Assembly (NCBI GenBank): GCA_022710975.1
Contig: JAKLGA010000012.1
Span: forward strand, 186,001-250,000
Length of the DNA: 64,000 bases
Source: Myxococcota bacterium
GTDB lineage: Bacteria; Myxococcota; B64-G9
Direction of reading: 5' to 3'
Under the pieces are notes generated by a model, which was given only the letters and a program-made list of their open reading frames with translations, was not told the origin of the DNA and did no database searches. This document shows, piece by piece, positions 36,059 to 44,398 of the stretch. Positions within the stretch are counted from its first letter, which is position 1, and the number at the start of each line of letters is the position of its first letter. The translations under genes and the position numbers were made by a program.

Positions 36059-36832
36059 ATGGCCCGCCGCAGCCGCCCGCGCGTGGATCTCGCCCGCCTG
36101 CCCGCCCACGTCGGGGTGATCATGGACGGCAACGGCCGCTGGGCCAAGGCGCGCGGCCGCGAGCGCACCTACGGCCACCGGGTCGGGGCCAGGGCCGTGC
36201 GCCGGGTGGTGCGCGCCTGCCGGCGGATGGGCGTCCAGACCCTGACGCTGTTCGCCTTCTCGGCCCAGAACTGGGGCCGGCCCGAGGATGAGGTGCGTCT
36301 GCTGATGGAGCTCCTGTACGAGTTCATCGTCCAGGAGTGGCGCGAGATCATGGACCGCGACATCCGCGTGGTGCACCTGGGCGAGCTCAGGCGGGTGCCG
36401 GCCGAGGTGCGCGACAAGCTGCGCGCGCTGGTGCAGGCCTCGCGCCACAACCGCTCGATGACGCTCGCGCTGGCGCTGTCCTACGGCGGCCGGGAGGAGA
36501 TCGTGCGGGCCGCGCGGCGCCTGGCCGGGCGCGCCGCCCTGGGCCGGCTGCGGGCCCAGGCCGTGGACGAGGCGTGCGTGGGCGCCGCCATGTACACCCG
36601 CGGCCTGCCCGACCTGGACCTGCTCATCCGCACCGGCGGCGAGCGGCGCATCTCGAACTTCCTGCTGTGGCAGAGCGCCTACGCGGAGCTCTTCTTCACC
36701 GACGTGCTGTGGCCCGACTTCAAGGTGGCCGATCTGCGCGCGGCCATCGCCGACTTCCAGGAGCGGCGCCGCCGCTTCGGCCTGACCGACGAGCAGCTGG
36801 ACGCGCGGCGCGCGGGGAGGGCCTGGTCATGA
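36059..36832 (+). CDS. uppS: Undecaprenyl diphosphate synthase (cis-prenyltransferase)
   Basis: 257 aa. It makes the C55 lipid carrier precursor for peptidoglycan and O-antigen. Motifs: HVGVIMDGNGRWAKARG with catalytic Asp, then YGHRVGARAVRRVVRAC, LFAFSAQNWGRP, and the diphosphate-binding LIRTGGERRISNFLLWQSAY with LFFTDVLWPDF. Length and motifs are standard. Four genes in a row (uppS, cdsA, dxr, TlpA-like) overlap by ATGA or GTGA, so they are strongly coupled. GGGGAGGG precedes the ATG. Confidence 0.97.
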   Translation: MARRSRPRVDLARLPAHVGVIMDGNGRWAKARGRERTYGHRVGARAVRRVVRACRRMGVQTLTLFAFSAQNWGRPEDEVRLLMELLYEFIVQEWREIMDRDIRVVHLGELRRVPAEVRDKLRALVQASRHNRSMTLALALSYGGREEIVRAARRLAGRAALGRLRAQAVDEACVGAAMYTRGLPDLDLLIRTGGERRISNFLLWQSAYAELFFTDVLWPDFKVADLRAAIADFQERRRRFGLTDEQLDARRAGRAWS

Positions 36833-37704
36833 GCCAAGCGGCGCCCGAGAAGCGGGGTCTGAGCAACCTCACGCAGCGCGTGCTGACCGCCCTGGTGGTG
36901 GCCCCGGCGGTGATCGCGCTGCTGTGGTTGGGCGGCTGGTGGTGGACGGGCTTCGTGCTGCTGGCCTCCCTGCTGGCCATGCACGAGTGGCTGGGCATGA
37001 GCACCAGCGCGCGCGCCGACGGCGGCCCCCCGGACCGGCTGCACCCCGTGCCCCGCGTCGCGGCCACCCTGCTCGGGGTGGGGCTGTGCTTCGCCTCCAC
37101 CCAGGCCTGGTTCGGCGCCCACGCCGCCCTGCTGCTCACGGGCGGCATGCTGCTGGTGCTCGTCTGCCACCTGCTCTTCCCCGGGCCGATGCCCGGCTCC
37201 TTCGCGCGCGTGGCGCTGGCCCTGGTGGGCGTGCTGTATTGCGGGCTGCTCCCGGCCAGCCTGCTGCAGCTCCGCGCGCTGGCGCACGGCTTCGAGCTGG
37301 TGCTGCTGTGCATGCTGCTGGCCTTCCTGTCGGACACCTTCGCCTACTTCTCCGGGCGCTTCCTGGGGCGCCACAAGCTCTACCCCGCGGTCAGCCCCGG
37401 CAAGACCTGGGAGGGCGCCATGGGCGGCCTGCTGGGCGCGCTGGCCACCAGCCTGGTGGCCAGCCTGACCTTCCTGCCCGCGCTGCCCTGGCAGCACGCG
37501 CTGGCGCTGGCGCTGCCGGCCGGGGTGCTGGCCCAGCTGGGCGACCTGGTCGAGTCCATGCTCAAGCGCAGCGTGGGGGTCAAGGACTCCGGGCGCCTGT
37601 TCCCCGGCCACGGCGGCATGCTCGACCGCATCGACGCGTTGCTGTTCGCCGCGCCGGCCATGCTGGCCTACCTGGTGCTGGTGCTCGGCTGGGGGGCCGC
37701 GTGA
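36829..37704 (+). CDS. cdsA: Phosphatidate cytidylyltransferase
   Basis: 291 aa. It forms CDP-diacylglycerol from phosphatidic acid and CTP, the branch point of phospholipid synthesis. Seven to eight membrane segments are visible. Signature motifs: SPGKTWEGAMGG and, near the C-terminus, LVESMLKRSVGVKDSG followed by PGHGGMLDRIDALL. The ATG overlaps the uppS stop (ATGA). Inner membrane. A basic, polar N-terminus (SQAAPEKRGLSNLTQRV) precedes the first helix. Confidence 0.95.
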   Translation: MSQAAPEKRGLSNLTQRVLTALVVAPAVIALLWLGGWWWTGFVLLASLLAMHEWLGMSTSARADGGPPDRLHPVPRVAATLLGVGLCFASTQAWFGAHAALLLTGGMLLVLVCHLLFPGPMPGSFARVALALVGVLYCGLLPASLLQLRALAHGFELVLLCMLLAFLSDTFAYFSGRFLGRHKLYPAVSPGKTWEGAMGGLLGALATSLVASLTFLPALPWQHALALALPAGVLAQLGDLVESMLKRSVGVKDSGRLFPGHGGMLDRIDALLFAAPAMLAYLVLVLGWGAA

Positions 37705-38891
37705 GCCCGCCGGTGGGCGTGGCCGTGCTTGGCTCGACCGGCTCGATCGGCCGGCAGGCCCTGGACGTGGTGCGCGCCTACCCCGAGCGCTTCCGCGCCG
37801 TGGCCCTGGTGGCCGGCGCGGGTGATGGGCGCCTGCTGGAGCAGGTCCGCGAGCACCGCCCGGCGGTCTTCGGCCTGGCCGATCCCGGGGCCAGCGCGTG
37901 CCTGCGGGCGCGGCTCGGGCCCGAGGAGCTGCCCGGGCTGCTGCCGCCCGGCGAGGACTGCGCGTCGATCGCGGCCGCCCTGCCCGAGGTGGAGCTGGTC
38001 GTGGCCGCGGTGGTGGGACGGGCCGGCCTGCCCGGGGTGCTGGCCGCGGCGCGGGCCGGCAAGCGCCTGGCGCTGGCCAACAAGGAAGCGCTGGTGATGA
38101 GCGGCGAGCTGGTGATGGGCGAGGCCCGCCGCACGGGCGCCCTGGTGGTCCCGGTCGACAGCGAGCACGCCGCGCTCGCCCAGCTGCTCGAGGGGCTGCC
38201 CCGGGAGCAGCTCCACAAGCTCACCCTGACCGCCTCGGGCGGTCCCTTCCTGCGGCTGACGCCCGCGGAGCTCGCGCGCGTTGCGGCCGAGGACGCGCTG
38301 GCCCACCCCACCTGGAGCATGGGCGCCAAGATCTCGGTCGACAGCGCCAGCATGATGAACAAGGGCTTCGAGGTGCTGGAGGCCCACTGGCTGTTCGAGC
38401 TGCCGCTCGAGCGCATCGAGGTGCTGGTGCACCCGGAGAGCCTGGTGCACGGGCTCCTGCAGCTCAAGGACGGCGCCTGGCTGGCCCACCTGTGCCAGCC
38501 CGACATGCGCCAGCCCATCGCCTGGGCCATGGCCCGGCCCGCGCGCCTGGCGCTCGGGGAGCGGCTGCCGGGCTTCGCGCCCCTCGACCTGGCCGCGGCC
38601 GGGCGGCTCACCTTCGAGCCGCTCGACGACCGCCGCTTCCCGGCCGTGGGGCTGTGCCGCGCGGCCCAGGCCTCCGGGGGCGGCGCGCCCGCGGCCCTGT
38701 CGGTGGCCGACGAGGTGGCGGTGCAGGCCTTCCTGGCCGGGCGCATCCCCTTCCCGCGCATCGCCGAGGTGCTGGCCGAGGTGCTGCTCCGCTTCCAGAC
38801 CCGGCCGCTCGGCTCGCTGGAGGACGTCCTGGCCGCGGGGGAGGAGGGCGCCCGCCTGGCGCGCGAGGCCCTCGCGGGGAGCCCGGCGTGA
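37701..38891 (+). CDS. dxr: 1-deoxy-D-xylulose-5-phosphate reductoisomerase
   Basis: 396 aa, normal length, GTG start overlapping the cdsA stop (GTGA). It catalyses the committed step of the MEP isoprenoid pathway, NADPH-dependent, metal-requiring. Motifs: VLGSTGSIGRQALDV, LANKEALVMSGEL, VPVDSEHAALAQ, SGGPF, then HPTWSMGAKISVDSASMMNK and HPESLVHGLLQL. The product feeds the undecaprenyl chain made by UppS, which fits the operon. The usual rseP/rasP protease gene that often follows dxr is absent; a thioredoxin-like gene takes its place. Confidence 0.97.
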   Translation: MSPPVGVAVLGSTGSIGRQALDVVRAYPERFRAVALVAGAGDGRLLEQVREHRPAVFGLADPGASACLRARLGPEELPGLLPPGEDCASIAAALPEVELVVAAVVGRAGLPGVLAAARAGKRLALANKEALVMSGELVMGEARRTGALVVPVDSEHAALAQLLEGLPREQLHKLTLTASGGPFLRLTPAELARVAAEDALAHPTWSMGAKISVDSASMMNKGFEVLEAHWLFELPLERIEVLVHPESLVHGLLQLKDGAWLAHLCQPDMRQPIAWAMARPARLALGERLPGFAPLDLAAAGRLTFEPLDDRRFPAVGLCRAAQASGGGAPAALSVADEVAVQAFLAGRIPFPRIAEVLAEVLLRFQTRPLGSLEDVLAAGEEGARLAREALAGSPA

Positions 38892-39520
38892 ACCGCGCGC
38901 TGACCGGGTTGTTCCTGGCCCTGGGGCTCGGCCTGCTGGTCGCGGCCGTGGCGACCCGGCTGGGCGAGGATCCGGGCGCCGAGGCGCCGTCCGGGCTCGC
39001 GCTGCTCGAGCCGGAGCCGGCCGAAGGCGCTCTGCCGGCGCTCCGCCTGGCGCGGGCCGGCGGCGGAGAGCTGGCCCTGGAGGAGCTGCGCGGCCGCTGG
39101 CTGCTGCTCAACTTCTGGGCCACCTGGTGCGAGCCCTGCCTGCAGGAGCTGCCCCACCTGGCGGTGCTGGCCGGCGCCCTCGCGGACCTGCCGGTCCGCC
39201 TGGTGCTCGTCAGCGTGGACGAGCGCTGGGAGGAGGTGAGCGGGCTGGCGGCCGAGCTCGAGCGGGCCGCGGGCATGGATCCGCAGGGCGGGCGCGCGAT
39301 GCAGGTGGCCGCCGGGTTGCTCCAGGGCAAGCTCCCGGCCGTCCTGCTGCTGCACGATCCCGAGGAGCGCGCCTCGCACGCGCTCGGCACCTTCAAGTAC
39401 CCCGAGACCTGGCTGGTGGATCCCCAGGGCCGGCTGCGCCTGCGCTTCGTGGGCGCCAAGGCCTGGGGCGCGCAGGAGGCGATCGCCTACCTGCGCGCCG
39501 AGCTCGGCGGGCCGCGCTGA
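38888..39520 (+). CDS. TlpA-like membrane-anchored thioredoxin
   Basis: 210 aa. The GTG overlaps the dxr stop (GTGA). One N-terminal membrane segment (about 7-25), a Pro/Glu-rich linker, then a TlpA/ResA-type domain: RWLLLNFWATWCEPCLQELP with the redox CxxC (CEPC), then KYPETWLVDPQGRLRLRF with the cis-Pro region. It faces the periplasm, where such proteins reduce disulfides, often for cytochrome c maturation. A 35-residue insertion (DERWEEVSGLAAELERAAG onward) sits between CxxC and the cis-Pro. Partner unknown. Confidence 0.88.
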   Translation: MNRALTGLFLALGLGLLVAAVATRLGEDPGAEAPSGLALLEPEPAEGALPALRLARAGGGELALEELRGRWLLLNFWATWCEPCLQELPHLAVLAGALADLPVRLVLVSVDERWEEVSGLAAELERAAGMDPQGGRAMQVAAGLLQGKLPAVLLLHDPEERASHALGTFKYPETWLVDPQGRLRLRFVGAKAWGAQEAIAYLRAELGGPR

Positions 39521-39547
39521 CGGCCCGCCCCGGTTTCTTGCTACAAT
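39518..39547 (+). promoter_or_regulatory. Predicted promoter for the MYXO-CTERM-like protein
   Basis: TACAAT (39542-39547) preceded by TGC (extended -10) and a weak TGACGG (39518-39523) at 18 nt. One of the best -10 boxes in the window. Confidence 0.5.
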
Positions 39548-39580
39548 CGGGTCGACGCTCCGACCGCAGGGAGGTGTCCG

Positions 39581-41119
39581 ATGCGGCGCGGTCTGCCCTG
39601 GCTGCTCGGGTCGCTGCTGGCCCCGGCCGTCGTCCTGGGCGCGGAGGTGCAGGTGTTCGACGATCCGCTGGACCTGTCCACCGCGGGGGTCCAGGAGGGC
39701 GGCACCTTCCTGCCCGAGGGCGGCTGGCAGGCCGAGGCCGGCGGGGTGCGCATCACCTACGACCTGGGTGACGCCTACGCCGAGGGGCGCTTCGAGGTGG
39801 ACGTGCGCAACTTCCTGCCGTGCGTCCAGCCCAACAACGACAAGTGCCACATCCTGAGCATGTGGCAGACGGAGAACCAGTACCGCGACGCCTCCTACAA
39901 CGCCGGCGAGGCGCACTGGATCTTCCGCACCGGCATCGGCTACTTCGGGCCGCCCTGCCACTACAAGCTGCTCAGCCACGGCGAGGAGGTGGCCGGCGGC
40001 TACGAGGCCCGCATCGACCAGGACTTCCCCTGGGACGCGGGCGCGACCTACCACTACACGGTGACCTGGACCCGGGACGGCCGCATCACGCTGCGCAAGC
40101 GCCACCCCGGCGGCGAGGACACGCTCTACGACACCACCCACCCGGCGCCGCTGCGGTTGCGCTACCTGCTGCTCGGGCGCGACCGGGAGGGGAAGCCCAA
40201 CTACGGCGAGCAGCCGGGCGCGGTCTACTCGAACCTCCAGCTATGGGTGGAGGACACCTCGGGCTCGGGCAGCCAGCCGGACGGCGGCGTCGAGGACGGC
40301 GGCCAGGACGGGGGCGGCGGGGACTCGGACGTCCAGGTGCTGCGGCTGGAGCCGCTGGACGACACCTTCGCCCACCCGCTGGAGCCAGCCCTGCCCCACG
40401 GGGACCTGGACAACCTCCAGGTGGGCGGGGACGGCTCCGGCGGCGAGGGGCGCACCCTCTACCTCAAGTTCGACCTGGGCGGGCTGGCCGGCCGGGTGCG
40501 GGCCGCCCGCATCCACGCGCGCGCTTCGAACGCGGGCGGGGGCGGTGGAGCTCACGCGGTGGCGGCCAACGACTGGCTGGAGGAGACCCTGACCTGGGAG
40601 AACCGGCCCGGCCCGGAGGCCGCCGCGCTCGAGCAGCTCGGCCGGGTGGAGATCGACGGCTGGTACTCCTGGGACGTGACCGCAGGCCTGACGCCTGGCG
40701 GGCTGCGCTCGTTCGCCATCACCTCGCTCGACGGGGACGGCTCCGCCTTCGGCAGCAAGGAGCACGCCGACACCGCCTGGCGGCCCTACCTGGAGGTGGT
40801 GCTCGAGCCGGGCTCGGTGGAGGACGGCGGGCAGGACGCCGGTGAGGATGCCGGTGAGGACGCTGGTGAGGATGCCGGTGAGGACGCTGGTGAGGATGCC
40901 GGTGAGGATGCAGCCGCGGATGCTGGCGAGGATGCCGGGGAAGATGCCGGGGAAGATGCCGGAAACGATCCAGGCGGAGATGCAGGCGGAGACGCCGGGG
41001 CCGATCAGGACGACATCGGCGGGGGCTGCGACTGCGGCGCGGGCGCCCCGGGCGCGGGCGGTCTGCTCGCGCTCCTGGCGTTCGGCCTGGCCGTCCGCCG
41101 GAGCGGGAGGGCGCCGTGA
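39581..41119 (+). CDS. Secreted surface protein with DNRLRE-type domain and MYXO-CTERM-like tail
   Basis: 512 aa. Start ATG 39581 follows AGGGAGG. Signal peptide (about 1-20, ending VLGA), then a beta-rich N-terminal domain to about 220 (FEVDVRNFLP, TYHYTVTWTRDGRITLRKR, LQLWVED) resembling LamG/concanavalin folds. A Gly/Ser/Asp linker leads to a DNRLRE/CBM96-like domain (about 245-410: DDTFAHP, LYLKFDLGGLAGRVRAARIHA, WENRPGPEA, WDVTAGL). Then (GEDA)n acidic repeats and a tail CDCGAGAPGAGGLLALLAF, ending in RRSGR: Cys motif, membrane segment, Arg cluster, as in MYXO-CTERM proteins. Probably surface-anchored; DNRLRE domains suggest carbohydrate binding. Confidence 0.85.
   Translation: MRRGLPWLLGSLLAPAVVLGAEVQVFDDPLDLSTAGVQEGGTFLPEGGWQAEAGGVRITYDLGDAYAEGRFEVDVRNFLPCVQPNNDKCHILSMWQTENQYRDASYNAGEAHWIFRTGIGYFGPPCHYKLLSHGEEVAGGYEARIDQDFPWDAGATYHYTVTWTRDGRITLRKRHPGGEDTLYDTTHPAPLRLRYLLLGRDREGKPNYGEQPGAVYSNLQLWVEDTSGSGSQPDGGVEDGGQDGGGGDSDVQVLRLEPLDDTFAHPLEPALPHGDLDNLQVGGDGSGGEGRTLYLKFDLGGLAGRVRAARIHARASNAGGGGGAHAVAANDWLEETLTWENRPGPEAAALEQLGRVEIDGWYSWDVTAGLTPGGLRSFAITSLDGDGSAFGSKEHADTAWRPYLEVVLEPGSVEDGGQDAGEDAGEDAGEDAGEDAGEDAGEDAAADAGEDAGEDAGEDAGNDPGGDAGGDAGADQDDIGGGCDCGAGAPGAGGLLALLAFGLAVRRSGRAP
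40831..41003 (+). repeat. 12-bp tandem repeat encoding (GEDA)n
   Basis: Imperfect 12-bp units (GGTGAGGATGCC and variants such as GGGGAAGATGCC) encode Gly-Glu-Asp-Ala about ten times, then Gly-Asp-Ala variants, forming an acidic stalk before the C-terminal anchor. Calcium binding is conceivable but unproven. Confidence 0.9.
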
Positions 41120-41535
41120 AGGTCGAGCTCTCGCTCGTGGAGGGGATGAAGTTCGCCGGGCGGACCGAGTCCGGGCACCAGATCACGCTGGACGCCTCGC
41201 GCGAGCACGGCGGGGAGGACGCGGGCGCCCGGCCCACGGAGCTGCTGCTGCTGGCGCTGGCCGGCTGCACCGCCATGGACGTGATCTCCATCCTGCGGAA
41301 GAAGAAGCAGGCGGTGAGCTCCTTCGCCGTCGAGGTGGACGGCACCCGGGCCGAGGAGCACCCGAAGCGCTTCACCCGCATCGAGCTCACCTTCGTGGTG
41401 CGCGGGCGGGGCCTCGATCCGGCCGCGGTCGCGCGGGCCGTGTCCCTGTCCTACGACAGGTACTGCTCGGTGCGGGCCACCCTGCAGGGCAACCCGGAGA
41501 TCGTCACCTCCCAGCGCGTCGAGGAGATCGGGTAG
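41116..41535 (+). CDS. OsmC/Ohr-family protein
   Basis: 139 aa, GTG start overlapping the preceding stop (GTGA). OsmC fold: LLLLALAGCTAMDVISILRKK with the first reactive Cys, and SLSYDRYCSVRATL with the second Cys, as in OsmC/YhfA-type proteins. The Cys pair reduces organic peroxides in OsmC and Ohr; members of the YhfA branch have no settled activity. Length is at the short end of the family. Cytoplasmic. Coupling to the surface protein gene is probably incidental. Confidence 0.88.
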   Translation: MKVELSLVEGMKFAGRTESGHQITLDASREHGGEDAGARPTELLLLALAGCTAMDVISILRKKKQAVSSFAVEVDGTRAEEHPKRFTRIELTFVVRGRGLDPAAVARAVSLSYDRYCSVRATLQGNPEIVTSQRVEEIG

Positions 41536-41549
41536 AACCCGCGGCGCGG

Positions 41550-41578
41550 TTGACAGGCCGCGGACCGTCGTGTACGCA
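41550..41578 (+). promoter_or_regulatory. Predicted promoter for prfB
   Basis: TTGACA (41550-41555), 17-nt spacer, TACGCA (41573-41578). Leader of about 35 nt with AGGAGG (41606-41611) before ATG 41622. Confidence 0.55.
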
Positions 41579-41621
41579 TGGCAGCCTGGATCGTTGCCCC
41601 TAACCAGGAGGACCGAGCGCC

Positions 41622-42726
41622 ATGTCCAAGGAGCTCAGGGAGCGCATCGCGGGCCTGCAGGCCAGGCTCGAAGCGCTCAGGGGGCCTCTTTGAGGTCCGC
41701 CAGAAGTCGTTGCGCGTCGAGGAGCTAGACCGGGAGATGGAGAACCCGGCCTTCTGGGAGAAGCCGCAGCGGGCGGCCGAGCTGCAGAAGGAGCGGGCGG
41801 GGATGCTGGAGGTCGTGCAGCGCTTCCAGGCGGCCGAGAAGCGCCTGCGGGAGGCAGACGAGCTGCTGGAGCTCTCCGCCGCCGAGGGCGACGCCTCCGT
41901 GCTGGAGGGCATCGGCGCGGATCTCGACGGGGCCGCGAAGGACCTGCGCTCCATGGAGCTCGGGCGCATGCTGAACGGGCCGACCGACAGCCACAACGCC
42001 TTCCTGAGCATCAACGCCGGGGCCGGCGGGACCGAGTCGTGCGACTGGGCCGAGATGCTGCTGCGCATGTACCTGCGCTTCTGCGAGCGGCGGGGCTGGT
42101 CGACCAGCGTGACGGACTACCTGGCGGGCGAGGGCGCGGGGCTGAAGTCCGCCACCGTGTCCATCGAGGGCCCGATGGCCTTCGGCTACCTGCGGGCCGA
42201 GGTGGGCGTGCACCGCCTGGTGCGCATCTCGCCCTTCGACGCCAACAAGCGTCGCCAGACGTCGTTCGCCAGCGTGTTCGTTTACCCCGAGGTGGACGAC
42301 AGCATCGAGATCGTGGTGCGCGACGAGGACCTGCGTGTGGACACCTACCGCTCCTCGGGCGCCGGCGGCCAGAAGGTCAACAAGACCGACTCGGCCGTGC
42401 GCCTGACCCACTACCCCTCGGGCATCGTGGTGGCCTGCCAGAACGAGCGCAGCCAGCACAGCAACAAGGCCACCGCCATGAAGATCCTGCGCGCCCGGCT
42501 GTACGAGCGGGAGATGCAGAAGCGTCGCGAGGCCCAGGACGCCATCAACGCCCAGAAGATGGACATCTCCTTCGGCTCCCAGATCCGCTCCTACGTCCTG
42601 CACCCCTACAAGATGGTCAAGGACCACCGCACCGAGGTGGAGTCTCCCCAGCCCGAGAAGATCCTGGACGGGGACCTCGACGACTTCATCGAGGCCTACC
42701 TCCTCCAGGCCACCGCCTCGGCGTAG
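41622..42726 (+). CDS. prfB: Peptide chain release factor 2, with programmed +1 frameshift
   Basis: 367 aa after a +1 shift. Translation starts at ATG 41622 (AGGAGG upstream) and meets an in-frame TGA at 41691-41693 after 23 codons. The site is the classic RF2 one: AGGGGG (41679-41684), 3 nt, CTT, TGA. Slipping one base gives CTT-GAG and the long frame to 42726. It reads UGA/UAA stops. Motifs: the stop-recognition SPF in RISPFDANKRRQTSF and the catalytic GGQ in SSGAGGQKVNKTDSAV. Low RF2 lets the ribosome pause at UGA and shift, so the protein controls its own level. The longer frame beginning at 41578 without a shift is an artefact. Confidence 0.97.
41679..41693 (+). promoter_or_regulatory. 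RF2 programmed +1 frameshift site
   Basis: AGGGGG (internal Shine-Dalgarno, 41679-41684), CCT, CTT (41688-41690), TGA (41691-41693). Spacing of 3 nt matches the E. coli site; the base after TGA is G rather than C. Confidence 0.95.
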
Positions 42727-42775
42727 GGCGCGCCCTGGAATGCCCGGCGGGTGAGGGCGGTTGCAGCCCGGAACT

Positions 42776-42798
42776 CCCGGTTCCGTCGACGGGTTTTT
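42776..42798 (+). terminator. Possible intrinsic terminator after prfB
   Basis: CCCG (42776-42779) can pair with CGGG (42790-42793), followed by TTTTT. Short stem, so moderate to low confidence; it abuts the lysS promoter. Confidence 0.4.
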
Positions 42799-42800
42799 GC

Positions 42801-42829
42801 TTGACCGGGCGGGCCCGATGGGCTATCGT
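42801..42829 (+). promoter_or_regulatory. Predicted promoter for lysS and the envelope operon
   Basis: TTGACC (42801-42806), 17-nt spacer, TATCGT (42824-42829), about 70 nt before ATG 42900. The next seven genes have gaps of at most 76 nt and may share it. Confidence 0.6.
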
Positions 42830-42899
42830 GCGTTGTCTTCGTGTCGAAAAAGTCTTTGAACTTCGAAGGGTTACGTTTTCCCGAGGTCGTGTTCTCCCC

Positions 42900-44375
42900 A
42901 TGGACGAGCAATCCAGGCAGCGCAGGCTCAAGCTCGACGCGCTCCGCGAGCGCAACCTTCCGCTCTACCCCAACGACTTCCGGCCCGAGCACCACACCGC
43001 GGACGTGCAGGCGGCGCACGGCGAGGCCCCGGCCGAGGCCCTGGCGGAGTCGACCGCCCGGTACAGCCTGGCCGGCCGGGTGATGGCGCTGCGGTCCTTC
43101 GGCAAGGCCGCCTTCCTGAAACTCCGCGATCGAACCGGGGATCTGCAGATCTTCGCCAGCCGGGACGGCCTGGGCGAGGACAGCTTCCAGCTCTTCCGCG
43201 CCACCGTCGAGGTGGGTGACATCGTCGGGGTGAGCGGCAAGCCCATGCGCACCAAGACGGGCGAGCTGAGCGTCCAGGCCGACGGCCTGCGCCTGCTGAC
43301 CAAGAGCCTGCAGCCCCTGCCCGAGAAGTGGCACGGGCTGACCGACGTGGAGATCCGCTACCGGCGCCGCTACCTCGACCTGATCGTCAACCCGGACGTG
43401 CGCAAGGTGTTCGAGGCCCGGGCCCGCATCGTGCGCCACGTGCGCGCCTTCCTGGACGCGCGCGGCTTCCTCGAGGTCGAGACCCCGATGATGCACGCGC
43501 TGGCCGGCGGCGCCACGGCCCGGCCCTTCGCCACCCACCACAACGCGCTCGACATGCCGCTGTACCTGCGCGTGGCGCCCGAGCTGCACCTCAAGCGCCT
43601 GCTGGTGGGCGGCCTGGAGCGGGTGTACGAGCTGAACCGCTGCTTCCGCAACGAGGGGGTGTCGACCCAGCACAACCCCGAGTTCACCATGCTGGAGTTC
43701 TACCAGGCCTACGCCACCTACGAAGACCTCATGAGGCTGACCGAGGAGCTGCTGGCGGGCCTGGCGCGCGAGGTGTGCGGCTCGACCACCGTCCCGTACC
43801 AGGGGCAGGCCATCGAGCTCGGCGGGCCCTACCGGCGGCTGAGCGCGCACGGGGCGGTGGCCGAGGCGCTCGGGGTGGGCGAGGAGGTCCTGGCCCGGCC
43901 CGAGGAGCTCGCCCGGCTGGCCAGGGCGAACGGGCTCCAGCCGGACGGCGAGGCCGGCAAGACCGTCATGGCGCTGTTCGAGCTGCTGGTCGAGCCGAAG
44001 CTCATCCAGCCCACCTTCGTGTGCGACTTCCCCCTGGCCGTCTCCCCCCTGGCCCGCAAGAAGGCCGGGCGACCGGAGCTGGTCGATCGCTTCGAGCTCT
44101 ACGTCGCCGGGCGTGAGATGGCCAACGCCTTCTCGGAGCTGAACGATCCCGAGGACCAGCGCGAGCGGTTCGCCGAGCAGATGCGGGCCAAGGCCAAGGG
44201 CGACGAGGAGGCCATGCCCTTCGACGAGGACTACGTATTGGCCCTCGAGTACGGCATGCCGCCCGCGGGTGGGCAGGGCATCGGCATCGATCGGCTGGTC
44301 ATGCTGCTTTGCGACGCGGCCTCGATCCGCGACGTGATCCTCTTCCCGTTGCTCCGGCCCGAGCGGCCGGCCTGA
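42900..44375 (+). CDS. lysS: Lysyl-tRNA synthetase, class II
   Basis: 491 aa, normal length. It charges tRNA-Lys. N-terminal OB-fold anticodon-binding domain ([20 protein letters not shown] onward), then the class II core: motif 1 (FLEVETPMM), motif 2 ([19 protein letters not shown]) and motif 3 ([11 protein letters not shown]). Start ATG 42900 has a GAGG 12-16 nt upstream, a loose spacing. It lies directly upstream of LolC/E, a neighbourhood that recurs in Deltaproteobacteria-like genomes. Confidence 0.97.
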   Translation: MDEQSRQRRLKLDALRERNLPLYPNDFRPEHHTADVQAAHGEAPAEALAESTARYSLAGRVMALRSFGKAAFLKLRDRTGDLQIFASRDGLGEDSFQLFRATVEVGDIVGVSGKPMRTKTGELSVQADGLRLLTKSLQPLPEKWHGLTDVEIRYRRRYLDLIVNPDVRKVFEARARIVRHVRAFLDARGFLEVETPMMHALAGGATARPFATHHNALDMPLYLRVAPELHLKRLLVGGLERVYELNRCFRNEGVSTQHNPEFTMLEFYQAYATYEDLMRLTEELLAGLAREVCGSTTVPYQGQAIELGGPYRRLSAHGAVAEALGVGEEVLARPEELARLARANGLQPDGEAGKTVMALFELLVEPKLIQPTFVCDFPLAVSPLARKKAGRPELVDRFELYVAGREMANAFSELNDPEDQRERFAEQMRAKAKGDEEAMPFDEDYVLALEYGMPPAGGQGIGIDRLVMLLCDAASIRDVILFPLLRPERPA

Positions 44376-44398
44376 GTCGAGCCCTTCCCGGAGGCCTG

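Noticed and set aside
40831-41003. CRISPR or satellite array
   Set aside because: Contiguous in-frame 12-bp units encoding GEDA; a protein repeat.
41622-41693. prfB as a pseudogene or sequencing error
   Set aside because: The stop sits in the exact RF2 frameshift context with an internal Shine-Dalgarno at 3 nt, so it is a programmed event.
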